Positions 8,898 to 16,963 of a DNA stretch of 64,000 bases are shown here, in pieces. Location of the stretch: contig CACPOL010000001.1 in assembly GCA_902635545.1 (NCBI GenBank), positions 62,001 through 126,000 of the forward strand, in the 5' to 3' direction. The position numbers and the translations under genes are program-made. Position 1 is the first letter of the stretch; every line of letters starts with the position of its first letter. This stretch comes from an uncultured Pelagibacteraceae bacterium (GTDB lineage: Bacteria > Pseudomonadota > Alphaproteobacteria > Pelagibacterales > Pelagibacteraceae). Below the pieces are notes generated by a model, which was not told the origin of the DNA, did not search any database, and worked only from the letters and a program-made list of their open reading frames with translations.

Positions 8898-8902
8898 ACA
8901 AA

Positions 8903-9790
8903 TTATGCAAACCATTCCTTATAAAATTCTTTATTGTCACAAAGATAGTTTGGTAAAGAAGATTTTTCTATTTTTTTTAATTGAATTTGTGCAGAATATT
9001 TTCCCTGTTTTTTTTTATCAATATTATGATTAAAATAGAGTTGTTTTTTATTTATCAAATCTTGTATTTTATTTTCATCTAATCCACTTTTTTCAAATTC
9101 GTTGTGCTCGCCATAATTCATTAATTTATAATAAATATCTCTATTATTTTTGATATTTGTGAAATGCCATCCACCATCTTCGATAATATCTAAATTTATA
9201 TATTTATTGTTTGAAAAAAAAGTATCCACCCGCCAAAAAGGATATCTTTTATTCTTTATATATTTTAACCAATCAAATGAAATTAATTTTTTTTTCTTAC
9301 ATGCTTTGGTTCCATACCAGTCCATATTTTCGTGTAAAAGATTAAACTTATAATAAAAAATTTTTTGTTTAAACAATATTATATTATTTTTAATATTTTC
9401 TAAATCTACACCATCAAGTTTGGGAATCTCATCACAATCACTGACCATAATTAGATCATTAGGATCTGCATCTTCAATTCCTTTTGCTAGGCTATTGTAC
9501 TGAATTTCAATTCTCTTAAGACTATTAATTCTTTTTAAACCCTCATGTTCTGGATTTTTTGGATCAATTTTGTATAAATTTGTTGGTTCTTTATCAATTA
9601 GAACATAAATTATTTTGTCTTTAAATTCTTTATAATCATTAATATCAAAATTCTTTTTTTTTGGAGCGCCACTATGAGTATAAAGCTGTTCAACAATAAC
9701 AAACTTATCTACAAATTTATTGAGAATATTAAATCTTAAATTTAGCATCATTTTTTCGTCAAAAAACGTGACACAATCAAAAATTCTCAT
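8903..9790 (-). CDS. family 17 glycosyltransferase (GnT-III-like)
   Basis: A 295-residue protein with the GT17 opening MRIFDCVTFFDE (1-12), the segment FVIVEQLYTHSG (30-41) and the metal-binding motif VSDCDEIP (116-123). This architecture is that of Glyco_transf_17 proteins, named after eukaryotic beta-1,4-N-acetylglucosaminyltransferase III. Bacterial members sit in polysaccharide loci. No signal peptide or membrane segment is apparent. It is first in a pair with the Gfo/Idh oxidoreductase gene (5 bp downstream). Donor and acceptor sugars are unknown. Confidence 0.85.
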   Translation of the reverse strand: MRIFDCVTFFDEKMMLNLRFNILNKFVDKFVIVEQLYTHSGAPKKKNFDINDYKEFKDKIIYVLIDKEPTNLYKIDPKNPEHEGLKRINSLKRIEIQYNSLAKGIEDADPNDLIMVSDCDEIPKLDGVDLENIKNNIILFKQKIFYYKFNLLHENMDWYGTKACKKKKLISFDWLKYIKNKRYPFWRVDTFFSNNKYINLDIIEDGGWHFTNIKNNRDIYYKLMNYGEHNEFEKSGLDENKIQDLINKKQLYFNHNIDKKKQGKYSAQIQLKKIEKSSLPNYLCDNKEFYKEWFA

Positions 9791-9839
9791 AAACTTTTAT
9801 TTTATACTAATTTTGGAATAAATGATATTTTTTCTAAAT

Positions 9840-10076
9840 TTAAAGAAAAGTTACAATTCCTGTAATACTAATAAGCAAAATAACTATACTAAATAGAACA
9901 GCTTTCTCTAAAATTGTTTTTTTTTCATCAAGTTTAACTCTATTCAATAAGATATTTACATTAACAGTCTTTTTTGGAGAAAGGATTTTTTGTTTAGGTA
10001 AATCATTATTTGATTTTTTTTTTAAATTTTTTAAATTGTTGAATTTTGCTTTATTAGTTAAATAATCATTTCTCAT
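9840..10076 (-). CDS. small C-terminally anchored membrane protein, paralogue of the next gene
   Basis: The 78 residues consist of a basic soluble N-terminus and one hydrophobic segment at the very C-terminus (about 57-78), ending in VTFL. The last 41 residues align without gaps to those of the neighbouring protein at 10125-10334, sharing a V-x-[IV]-N-x-L lead, a KK patch, FSI within the membrane segment, a Gly and the final Leu. This suggests duplication. The function is unknown, and the topology (N-terminus in, tail anchor) is inferred from the charged head. It lies 48 bp downstream of its paralogue on the same strand, so they are probably co-transcribed. Confidence 0.7.
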   Translation of the reverse strand: MRNDYLTNKAKFNNLKNLKKKSNNDLPKQKILSPKKTVNVNILLNRVKLDEKKTILEKAVLFSIVILLISITGIVTFL

Positions 10077-10124
10077 AAGATCATTTAATCATCAAAAAAT
10101 AGAAAAAACAACCTGAACGATCGT

Positions 10125-10334
10125 CTATAGAGTTACAAATACTCCCATGAAAAGTATAAATGAGAGAAAAATTGAAAATGTAACCAAATTTTTAAAATTT
10201 TGTTTTTTCTTTTCTTCCCTGACTTTTGACATCAATTTATTGATATCTACTCGTTCAGGGATTTTTCTATCCACAAAGTCATATTTGGGGGTCTCATGAC
10301 TTGTTATATTTGCGTGTTCTGAACTCAAACTCAT
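10125..10334 (-). CDS. small C-terminally anchored membrane protein, paralogue of the previous gene
   Basis: A 69-residue protein with a polar head, a VDINKLMSKV motif at about 29-38, a lysine-rich linker and a single terminal membrane helix (FSIFLSFILFMGVFVTL at 53-69). It is related to the 78-residue protein encoded downstream. It faces away from the regulator gene at 10456 across a 121 bp gap, so it is a natural target for that regulator. I do not recognise a named family. The tail-anchor arrangement would leave the head in the cytoplasm. Confidence 0.7.
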   Translation of the reverse strand: MSLSSEHANITSHETPKYDFVDRKIPERVDINKLMSKVREEKKKQNFKNLVTFSIFLSFILFMGVFVTL

Positions 10335-10412
10335 AATTTTAAAAAAATTTAGTTAATCACAAGTAATTTAAACGTCCAATAAATTTCAAGTTCATAATGG
10401 GTCAGTATTATG

Positions 10413-10441
10413 TTGACATATGTCCAATTTGGGTTTCATAT
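10413..10441 (+). promoter_or_regulatory. candidate promoter overlapping a 10 bp palindrome
   Basis: TTGACA at 10413-10418 is an exact sigma-70 -35 box and is followed after 17 bp by TCATAT (10436-10441), a weak -10 box, 15 bp before the start codon of the regulator at 10456. The -35 box is embedded in the perfect palindrome GACATATGTC (10415-10424), which could be an operator through which the regulator controls its own transcription. The boxes and the palindrome are seen; the function is inferred. Confidence 0.4.
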
Positions 10442-10455
10442 CTGGTTTTTGAAAT

Positions 10456-11433
10456 ATGAGTTTACAACAAATAGATTTTAGCAAAACTATTACAGACGAT
10501 CAGGTTTATGACTCGATTATGTCAAATTATTCCACTCTCAGTAGAGATTGGATATCCCACCAATGGAATTGGATGAACAGTGTATACAGTCCATTCCGTG
10601 ACCATTATAAATACATGATAGTTATATCACTTGTTGAAAAAACTCTTCAGGCTTACGATCAAATGGATATTCATTACTCATACGATGAATATTATTCAAA
10701 ATCGTATCTGCAAATTGAAAAATTTAGTATTACTGAGCTCTGTGATAAATTAGATTTACCAAAAGAAACTATTAGAAGAAAAGTTCTAGAGCTTGAAAAA
10801 GATGGAGTAATAACTCGTAATAAAAAAAAAATTATTATTGATCGAAAAGCTTTTGGTTTTGTTAAACCTGAAAATCAAATAAAAATTTCATCAAAATATA
10901 TTTATTCAGTTTCTCAAATATTAATTAATAATAAAGCTCTTTCAAAAAAAATTGAAAAAAAAACTATTGAAAATTTAATAAAAAAAAAATTTACATTATG
11001 CTGGAGATGGTTTTATCGAATGCAAATACCACTAGTTATTGGATACCATAAATTTATGAATGATTTAACCTCATTTCATATTTGGGGAACAGTTGCGATG
11101 AATCAGGTTCTCAATGTACAAAAACATTTAGAAACCCCACAAGATAAACCTCCTTTAGATCACTTTACCACTAGCGATATTCTTTTAAAAAATCTAGGTT
11201 CGAATGCTGGAATAAGTGCAATGTCGATTTCTGATATGACAAAAATTCCTCGAGCAACAATTATTAGAAAAAGTAAGAATTTAATTAAAGAGGATTTGCT
11301 TAAGATGAATGAAAAAAAACAATTCATTTTATCGACAATGAATTTTAGAAAAATCTTACCCTACCAAACTGAAATTTTTAAATTTAAAGCAAAATTTATT
11401 CGTAAAATTTTGAATCTACTTGTAATTTCATAA
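10456..11433 (+). CDS. transcriptional regulator with two winged-helix DNA-binding regions
   Basis: In this 325-residue protein two stretches look like winged helix-turn-helix domains: residues 91-120 (SITELCDKLDLPKETIRRKV, then a GVITR wing) and residues 257-281 (SISDMTKIPRATIIRKSKNL). Both have the pattern of MarR/GntR-like recognition helices. Between them lies a largely helical, aromatic-rich stretch (such as LCWRWFYRMQIPL at 181-193) that could bind a ligand or form the dimer. I do not know a named family with this arrangement. It is divergent from the two mini membrane proteins, suggesting local control. A palindrome overlaps its probable promoter. No membrane segment is evident. Confidence 0.7.
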   Translation: MSLQQIDFSKTITDDQVYDSIMSNYSTLSRDWISHQWNWMNSVYSPFRDHYKYMIVISLVEKTLQAYDQMDIHYSYDEYYSKSYLQIEKFSITELCDKLDLPKETIRRKVLELEKDGVITRNKKKIIIDRKAFGFVKPENQIKISSKYIYSVSQILINNKALSKKIEKKTIENLIKKKFTLCWRWFYRMQIPLVIGYHKFMNDLTSFHIWGTVAMNQVLNVQKHLETPQDKPPLDHFTTSDILLKNLGSNAGISAMSISDMTKIPRATIIRKSKNLIKEDLLKMNEKKQFILSTMNFRKILPYQTEIFKFKAKFIRKILNLLVIS

Positions 11434-11479
11434 AATTTTTATAGATTGTCAGTCAGAGAGAGAATACTTAAGAGAGAAC

Positions 11480-12331
11480 ATGGGTATAGTAACAACAATA
11501 GCACCAATAGCACTTGCATTAATAATGCTGGCATTGGGTGCATCTTTAACATTAAAAGATTTTACAAGGGTGTTTCAAAATCCAAAAGAATTTTTTGTTG
11601 GTTTAATTTGTCAATTAGTTGTTCTTCCTATTATTGGATATTTATTAATTATTATTTTAAAAACTCCAATAGAATTAGCTTTGGGTGTAATGTTAATTGC
11701 ATCAGCACCAGGTGGCGTAACCTCGAATGTATTAACTAAATTTGCAGATGGTGATGTAGCTCTATCTATTTCTCTTACAGCTTTTACAAGTTTAATTAGT
11801 ATTGTTTCTGTTCCTTACATAGTTTTTTTATCTATTGATTTATTTGATATCACATATGTTGAAAAAGAAGTTTCAATGTTGGGAATATCATTAAAGATGT
11901 TTTTTGTTGTGACTGTTCCTGTAATTATTGGAATGATTACAAGAAAAATATTAAATGATTTTATTGAAAATAATATGAAATATATCGAAAAAATATCTAT
12001 TGGATTATTCTGTATAGTTTTTATTGCTATCTATATTGAAGAATGGGATAGCATAATGATGTTCATGACCACTGCTGGAACTATATCTCTTATTTTAAAT
12101 ATTTCTATGATGGTAATAGGTTTTTTTGTTGCTAAATTTTTTGCATCAGGAGTTGCTCAACAAAGATGTATTTCATTAGAATGTGGATTACAAAATGGAA
12201 CTTTAGCTGTTTTTGTTGGAACACAATTGTTCGGTCAGAACATGACCTATATGGTACCAACTGCAGCTTATGCTTTAATTATGATGGCCACTTCGGTGAT
12301 TTTTGTTTTGTTTTTAAGAAAAAAAACTTAA
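11480..12331 (+). CDS. bile acid:sodium symporter (BASS) family transporter
   Basis: The 283 residues form about nine to ten hydrophobic segments, with the sodium-site motif APGGVTSNVLTKFADGD (76-92) and a second crossover motif, ECGLQNGTLAV, near residue 233. Both are diagnostic for BASS/SBF transporters. Bacterial members carry organic anions such as small carboxylates, sulfonates or ketoacids with Na+. The substrate here is not known. Its stop codon abuts that of the convergent dehydrogenase gene with no spacer. The start at 11480 is chosen because the protein then begins with the first membrane segment; the ATG follows AGAGAGAA. Confidence 0.88.
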   Translation: MGIVTTIAPIALALIMLALGASLTLKDFTRVFQNPKEFFVGLICQLVVLPIIGYLLIIILKTPIELALGVMLIASAPGGVTSNVLTKFADGDVALSISLTAFTSLISIVSVPYIVFLSIDLFDITYVEKEVSMLGISLKMFFVVTVPVIIGMITRKILNDFIENNMKYIEKISIGLFCIVFIAIYIEEWDSIMMFMTTAGTISLILNISMMVIGFFVAKFFASGVAQQRCISLECGLQNGTLAVFVGTQLFGQNMTYMVPTAAYALIMMATSVIFVLFLRKKT

Positions 12332-14776
12332 TTATAAATTTTTAAAATCTGTTCGTTTTAGTGCCTCAGATTGAATAGAAATAGGATATTTCTTTTTCTC
12401 TACTTCAATAAAAAGATTCCTATTACCAAGTTCATCATTGGAGAGATTGCTATCAATGTATCCAAAAGTTAAATTTTTCTTAAAATTGAATGAATAATTT
12501 CCTGATGTTGATCTTCCAATAATTTTATCATCTAAATAAATAGGTTCATCATGAAGCAACAATGGCTCACCTGGTTTACTTTCTTTTAGAGTGAACATTG
12601 CAAATCTACTTTTAATTTTTTCTTTTTTAATTTTTTCTAATGCTTTTTTGCCGACAAAATCTACATCTTTTTTATTACTTATTGTGAAAGATAAACCTGC
12701 TTGATATTGATTTTCTTCTGGTGAAATATCATGACCCCAATGTAAAAAGCCACTCTCCATTCTCATTATATCCATTGCATGCATTCCACAATTTGAAAGG
12801 TAAAAATTTTTACCTTTTTCAATTAATAATTCGTATATTTTTTTAGCATCATTAATATCTACATATAATTCATAACCTAATTCACCAACGTAAGAGAGCC
12901 TCTGAGCCCAAATTTTTACCCCTTCCATCGTAATATATTTTGCTGTGCTAAATTTGAAATTATCGTTATCAAAATTATCTTTAGAAATTGATTTGATTAA
13001 ATCTCTACTTTTTGGTCCAAATAATCCAAACACACAGTAATCATCTGTTATATCTTTTAATTTCACATCCTTAGAAAGATGTTTATTTATATGAAACTTA
13101 TCTCTTTCTCTTGTGGCTGCTGAACTTATAATTCTAAAATGATTTTGGTCTACACATACTACTGTTAAATCAGTCTCAATTCCACCATCACTATTTAACA
13201 TATGTGTATATGTGCATTTACCAATTTCATTTTTAATGTTAGCAGTGCAAATTTTTTGTAACTCTTTATGTGCTTTATCAGATTTAATCTCAAACTTTGA
13301 AAAAGGCGTTAAATCAAATAAACCAACATTTTTAATAGTGTTGTTGGTTTCGTATTCTGCTGAGGGATACCAATTTTGATAATTATAACTGTATTCATAC
13401 TCTGATTTTTCTCCATCAAGTGCAAACCACATTGGTCTTTCATAGCCAGCGGAAACACCAAAGCATGCTCCAAAACTCTTTAAATTATCGTGATAAGGGA
13501 GTGTTTTTATATTCCTTGAAGTCTTATGTTGTTTAAAAGGCCAATGCATTCCATAAAGATCACCTAACGTTTCCGTAATTCTTGGTTTAATGAAATCTAA
13601 TTTTGAGTGAAATTTTTGAAATCTTTTTATGTCATAACTAAAAATATCTTCATTAATATGGCCAGTCATCATCCATTCAGCTGTCACTTTTCCTACACCA
13701 CCTCCACTTCCAATTCCAATGCTGTTTAGTCCACAACATACAAAGAAATTCTTTATCTCTGGAACTTCCCCTAATAAAGTATTCGTATCTGGAGTAAAAG
13801 ACTCTGGCCCTGCAAAAAATTTTCTTATCCCAGCTTTTTCTAAAACAGGAAACCTTTTAATCGCAGATGCTAAATATGGTTCAAAATGTTCAAAATTTTC
13901 AGGGAACTCTCCAAAAGAAAAATCTTCTGGTACAATATTTGTTTTATTAAAAGCTGGAATAGATTTTTTTTCAAAAATTCCTACTAAAATTTTTCCTGCG
14001 TCTTCTTTTATATATGTACTATTATCAAAATCTCTGATCACTGGTAAAGTTTTAGATAAATTTTCTATTGGTTCAGTAATTATGTAAAAATGTTCAGCAG
14101 GATAAAGAGGAATACTTACTCCAACTTTTTCGCCTATTTGTCTTGACCACATTCCTGATGCTAAAACAATATATTCACATTTAACAATTTGACCTTTAAC
14201 TCTCACGCCTGAAATTTTTCCATCTTTAATCAATATTTCTTCTACTGGTGATTTTTCAAAAATTTGAGCACCTTCCATTCTTGCACCTTTTGCTAACATA
14301 TGAGTTACACCAGAAGGATCTGCTGCTCCATCACCTGGCGTCAAAATTCCACCTATTACTTCGTCAGTATTTATAATTGAAAAATCTTTTTTAATTTGAT
14401 TTTTGTCTAATATTTTTACATCTACGTCATATAATTGCGCTGTTGTTGCTTGCCTTTGAAGTTCCTGCCATCGTCCTTTAGTTTGAGCTATTGAAAGCGC
14501 ACCGTTCAATCTTAATCCAGCAGAATGCTCAACTTTTTTTTCAAGTTCTTTGTATAAGTCTAATGTGTATTTTCTTATTTTAGTAATTGCAGCAGTTGGT
14601 CCTAATTGACTAACAAGACCAGCAGCATGCCATGTTGTTCCAGAAGTTAATTGATCTCTTTCAAAAAGAACTGTATCTTTCCATCCAAACTTAGCTAAAT
14701 GATAAGCAACAGAACAGCCTACTACGCCACCACCAATAACTACAACTTTAGTTGTTTTAGGAATTTCTTTATTCAC
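12332..14776 (-). CDS. dimethylglycine/sarcosine dehydrogenase-like flavoprotein with folate-binding GcvT domain
   Basis: An 814-residue two-part enzyme. The N-terminal FAD-dependent amine oxidase domain has GGGVVGCSVAYHLA (15-28) and GTTWHAAG (46-53), whose His50 corresponds to the covalent flavin site of dimethylglycine dehydrogenase. The C-terminal half is a GcvT/aminomethyltransferase fold (segments such as GLFGPKSRDL and SYVGELGYELY) that would capture the released formaldehyde on tetrahydrofolate. This matches DMGDH/sarcosine dehydrogenase length and order. It would demethylate a glycine-betaine-derived methylamine, fitting the homocysteine methyltransferase at 54174 whose possible by-product is dimethylglycine. 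Exact substrate (dimethylglycine, sarcosine or a relative) is unresolved. Divergent from the epimerase at 14806. Confidence 0.87.
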   Translation of the reverse strand: MNKEIPKTTKVVVIGGGVVGCSVAYHLAKFGWKDTVLFERDQLTSGTTWHAAGLVSQLGPTAAITKIRKYTLDLYKELEKKVEHSAGLRLNGALSIAQTKGRWQELQRQATTAQLYDVDVKILDKNQIKKDFSIINTDEVIGGILTPGDGAADPSGVTHMLAKGARMEGAQIFEKSPVEEILIKDGKISGVRVKGQIVKCEYIVLASGMWSRQIGEKVGVSIPLYPAEHFYIITEPIENLSKTLPVIRDFDNSTYIKEDAGKILVGIFEKKSIPAFNKTNIVPEDFSFGEFPENFEHFEPYLASAIKRFPVLEKAGIRKFFAGPESFTPDTNTLLGEVPEIKNFFVCCGLNSIGIGSGGGVGKVTAEWMMTGHINEDIFSYDIKRFQKFHSKLDFIKPRITETLGDLYGMHWPFKQHKTSRNIKTLPYHDNLKSFGACFGVSAGYERPMWFALDGEKSEYEYSYNYQNWYPSAEYETNNTIKNVGLFDLTPFSKFEIKSDKAHKELQKICTANIKNEIGKCTYTHMLNSDGGIETDLTVVCVDQNHFRIISSAATRERDKFHINKHLSKDVKLKDITDDYCVFGLFGPKSRDLIKSISKDNFDNDNFKFSTAKYITMEGVKIWAQRLSYVGELGYELYVDINDAKKIYELLIEKGKNFYLSNCGMHAMDIMRMESGFLHWGHDISPEENQYQAGLSFTISNKKDVDFVGKKALEKIKKEKIKSRFAMFTLKESKPGEPLLLHDEPIYLDDKIIGRSTSGNYSFNFKKNLTFGYIDSNLSNDELGNRNLFIEVEKKKYPISIQSEALKRTDFKNL

Positions 14777-14805
14777 TTTAGTGTTATATTAAATATTAGA
14801 AAAAA

Positions 14806-15822
14806 ATGAAAACAAAATTATTTATTACGGGTTCTTCTGGTTTTATTGGTTTTCACGTTGCTAAAAGATATCTAGATAAAGGTTTTAAAGTGCGTGGATT
14901 TGATTCAATGAATAATTACTATGACGTTCAATTAAAAAAATCTAGATTAAAGATTTTAAAAAGATATAAAAATTTTTCCTTTACTAAAGGAAATTTAGAA
15001 AATCAAAAAATTTTAAATAATTCTATTAGTAAATTTAAGCCTTCAATAATCATTCATTTAGCTGCACAAGCAGGAGTGCGGTATAGTATTGAAAATCCAA
15101 AAATTTATTTAAATTCAAATATAATAGGAACTTTTCATATAATTGAGTCTGCTAAGAAATTCAAAATTAAACATCTTATTATAGGATCAAGTTCATCAGT
15201 TTATGGAGCAAATAAAAAATTTCCATTTCAAGAAATAGATAAAACTGACAGTCAGATAAGTTTCTATGCAGCTACAAAAAAATCAACTGAAAGTTTAGCG
15301 CATTCTTATTCAAGCTTATGGAAAATACCTATTACTATATTAAGGTTTTTTACTGTTTATGGTCCTTGGGGTCGACCTGATATGGCTTACTTTAAATTCA
15401 CAAAGAATATTTTAAATGGAAAAAAAATAGATGTTTATAATAAAGGTAAAATGTATAGGGATTATACTTATATAGACGACATAGTTGATGGGATATTTAG
15501 ATTAACAAATAAAATTCCAAAACTAAATTCATCAAAAAAATATAAAAATGATAGCTTATCTCATATTGCACCAATTAGAATTTTAAATATAGGTAATACA
15601 AAAAAAGTTCTTCTTTCAGAATTTATAAAAGCTATTGAAGAAAAATTAGGAAAAAAAGCAGTTAAAAATTTCTTGCCTATGCAAAAAGGTGATGTTCATT
15701 CGACTTTATCAGATACTAAACTTTTAAGAAAGATAACTGGTTATAACCCAAAAACAAAATATCAAGACGGAGTTATGAAGTTTTTAAATTGGTATTTAAA
15801 TTACTATAACTTAAAGAACTGA
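14806..15822 (+). CDS. UDP-glucuronate 4-epimerase (NAD-dependent SDR)
   Basis: Converts UDP-glucuronate to UDP-galacturonate for surface polysaccharide. Visible are TGSSGFIG (8-15), AAQAGVRYSIENP (86-98), SSSSVYG (128-134), YAATKK (154-159, active-site Tyr and Lys) and FFTVYGPWGRPDMA (181-194). The AGVRYS and GPWGRPDMA blocks separate this family from UDP-glucose epimerases. The 338-residue length is typical. Its 3' end overlaps the convergent ald gene by 12 bp. It stands apart from the two glycan blocks. No UDP-glucose dehydrogenase is visible to supply its substrate. Confidence 0.9.
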   Translation: MKTKLFITGSSGFIGFHVAKRYLDKGFKVRGFDSMNNYYDVQLKKSRLKILKRYKNFSFTKGNLENQKILNNSISKFKPSIIIHLAAQAGVRYSIENPKIYLNSNIIGTFHIIESAKKFKIKHLIIGSSSSVYGANKKFPFQEIDKTDSQISFYAATKKSTESLAHSYSSLWKIPITILRFFTVYGPWGRPDMAYFKFTKNILNGKKIDVYNKGKMYRDYTYIDDIVDGIFRLTNKIPKLNSSKKYKNDSLSHIAPIRILNIGNTKKVLLSEFIKAIEEKLGKKAVKNFLPMQKGDVHSTLSDTKLLRKITGYNPKTKYQDGVMKFLNWYLNYYNLKN

Positions 15823-16923
15823 TAATGGATCAACATAATCATGACCAAACGCTTCTGCAACAGCCTTATATGTCACTTGTCCCTTACAAACATTTAGTCC
15901 TGCTAAAAAATTTTTATCTTCTTTTAAAGCTTTTTGATAACCTTTATTTGCAAGTCTAGTTAAATAAGGAAGAGTTGCTTTATTCAATGCAAATGTAGAG
16001 GTTCTAGGAACTCCACCAGGCATATTAGCAACACAATAATGAACTACATCATCAACTATAAATGTTGGATCTCCATGAGTTGTTGGCTTACTTGTTTCAA
16101 CACAACCTCCTTGGTCAATAGCTACATCTACAATAACTGATCCTCTCTTCATTAATTTCAGCATATCTTTTGTTACTAATTTAGGAGCCTCTGCTCCTGG
16201 TATTAAAACACCTCCAACTAACAAATCTGCTTCAGCAACTAACCTATTTAGATCAATTTTATCACTTAGCTCTGGTATAATTTTATCTCCAAATATTTGA
16301 ACTAGTTGTTTTAATCTTGCTTCAGATTTATCAACAACATGAACTTTAGCTCTCATGCCAGTGGCAATTATTGCTGCATTCTCTCCCACTACACCACCCC
16401 CTAAGATTAATACATTTGCTGGCTCACCACCTGGTGCTCCTCCCAATAAAACTCCTCTACCTTTTTGATTTTTTTCTAAGCAATGTGCTCCGGCTTGAAC
16501 CGACATACGTCCTGCAACAGCACTCATCGGTGCAAGTAAAGGAAGTCTTCCATTATTATCTGTAACAGTTTCATAGGCTATATTTATACTTTTAGATTTA
16601 ATTAATCCCTCAGTAAGCTCTTTTGCTGCTGCTAAATGAAGATAAGTATAGACAATCTGATTTTCTCTAATCATATCTACTTCAACTTTTTGGGGCTCTT
16701 TTACTTTTACTATTATTTCTGCATCATCAAAAATATCTGACGCTCTATCCACTATCTTCGCACCCGCTTTTATGTATTGATCGTTTTCAAAACCAGCTTC
16801 AAAACCTCCGTTGTTTTCGACTAAAACTTCATGTCCTTCAGATATTAAGGTTTTTACACTTTCAGGTGTTAATCCTATTCTATTTTCTTGAGGTTTAATT
16901 TCTTTGGGTACACCTATACGCAT
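15811..16923 (-). CDS. ald: alanine dehydrogenase
   Basis: A 370-residue NAD-dependent enzyme interconverting alanine and pyruvate plus ammonium. It has the family N-terminus MRIGVPKEIKPQENRIGLTP, the YTYLHLAAA block, the Rossmann loop ILGGGVVG followed by AAIIATGMRA, and VVDVAIDQGGC, which carries the catalytic Asp. It lies 40 bp downstream of the class III aminotransferase on the same strand. In taurine and hypotaurine degraders (for example Paracoccus and Rhodobacter) the same pair regenerates the pyruvate used as amino acceptor and releases ammonium, so here Ald very likely recycles alanine made by its neighbour. Confidence 0.95.
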   Translation of the reverse strand: MRIGVPKEIKPQENRIGLTPESVKTLISEGHEVLVENNGGFEAGFENDQYIKAGAKIVDRASDIFDDAEIIVKVKEPQKVEVDMIRENQIVYTYLHLAAAKELTEGLIKSKSINIAYETVTDNNGRLPLLAPMSAVAGRMSVQAGAHCLEKNQKGRGVLLGGAPGGEPANVLILGGGVVGENAAIIATGMRAKVHVVDKSEARLKQLVQIFGDKIIPELSDKIDLNRLVAEADLLVGGVLIPGAEAPKLVTKDMLKLMKRGSVIVDVAIDQGGCVETSKPTTHGDPTFIVDDVVHYCVANMPGGVPRTSTFALNKATLPYLTRLANKGYQKALKEDKNFLAGLNVCKGQVTYKAVAEAFGHDYVDPLSVL

Positions 16924-16963
16924 TATCTCTCTTTCAACTATAGATATAAAAAATATAAACTAA

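Noticed and set aside
11446-11739. Open frame of 97 codons in front of the BASS transporter
   Set aside because: It runs in another frame through the first third of the transporter gene, whose translation gives full family motifs, and has Asn/Ser-rich nonsense composition.
13719-14087. Open frame of 122 codons on the plus strand
   Set aside because: Antisense to the FAD domain of the DMGDH-like gene; no signal of its own.
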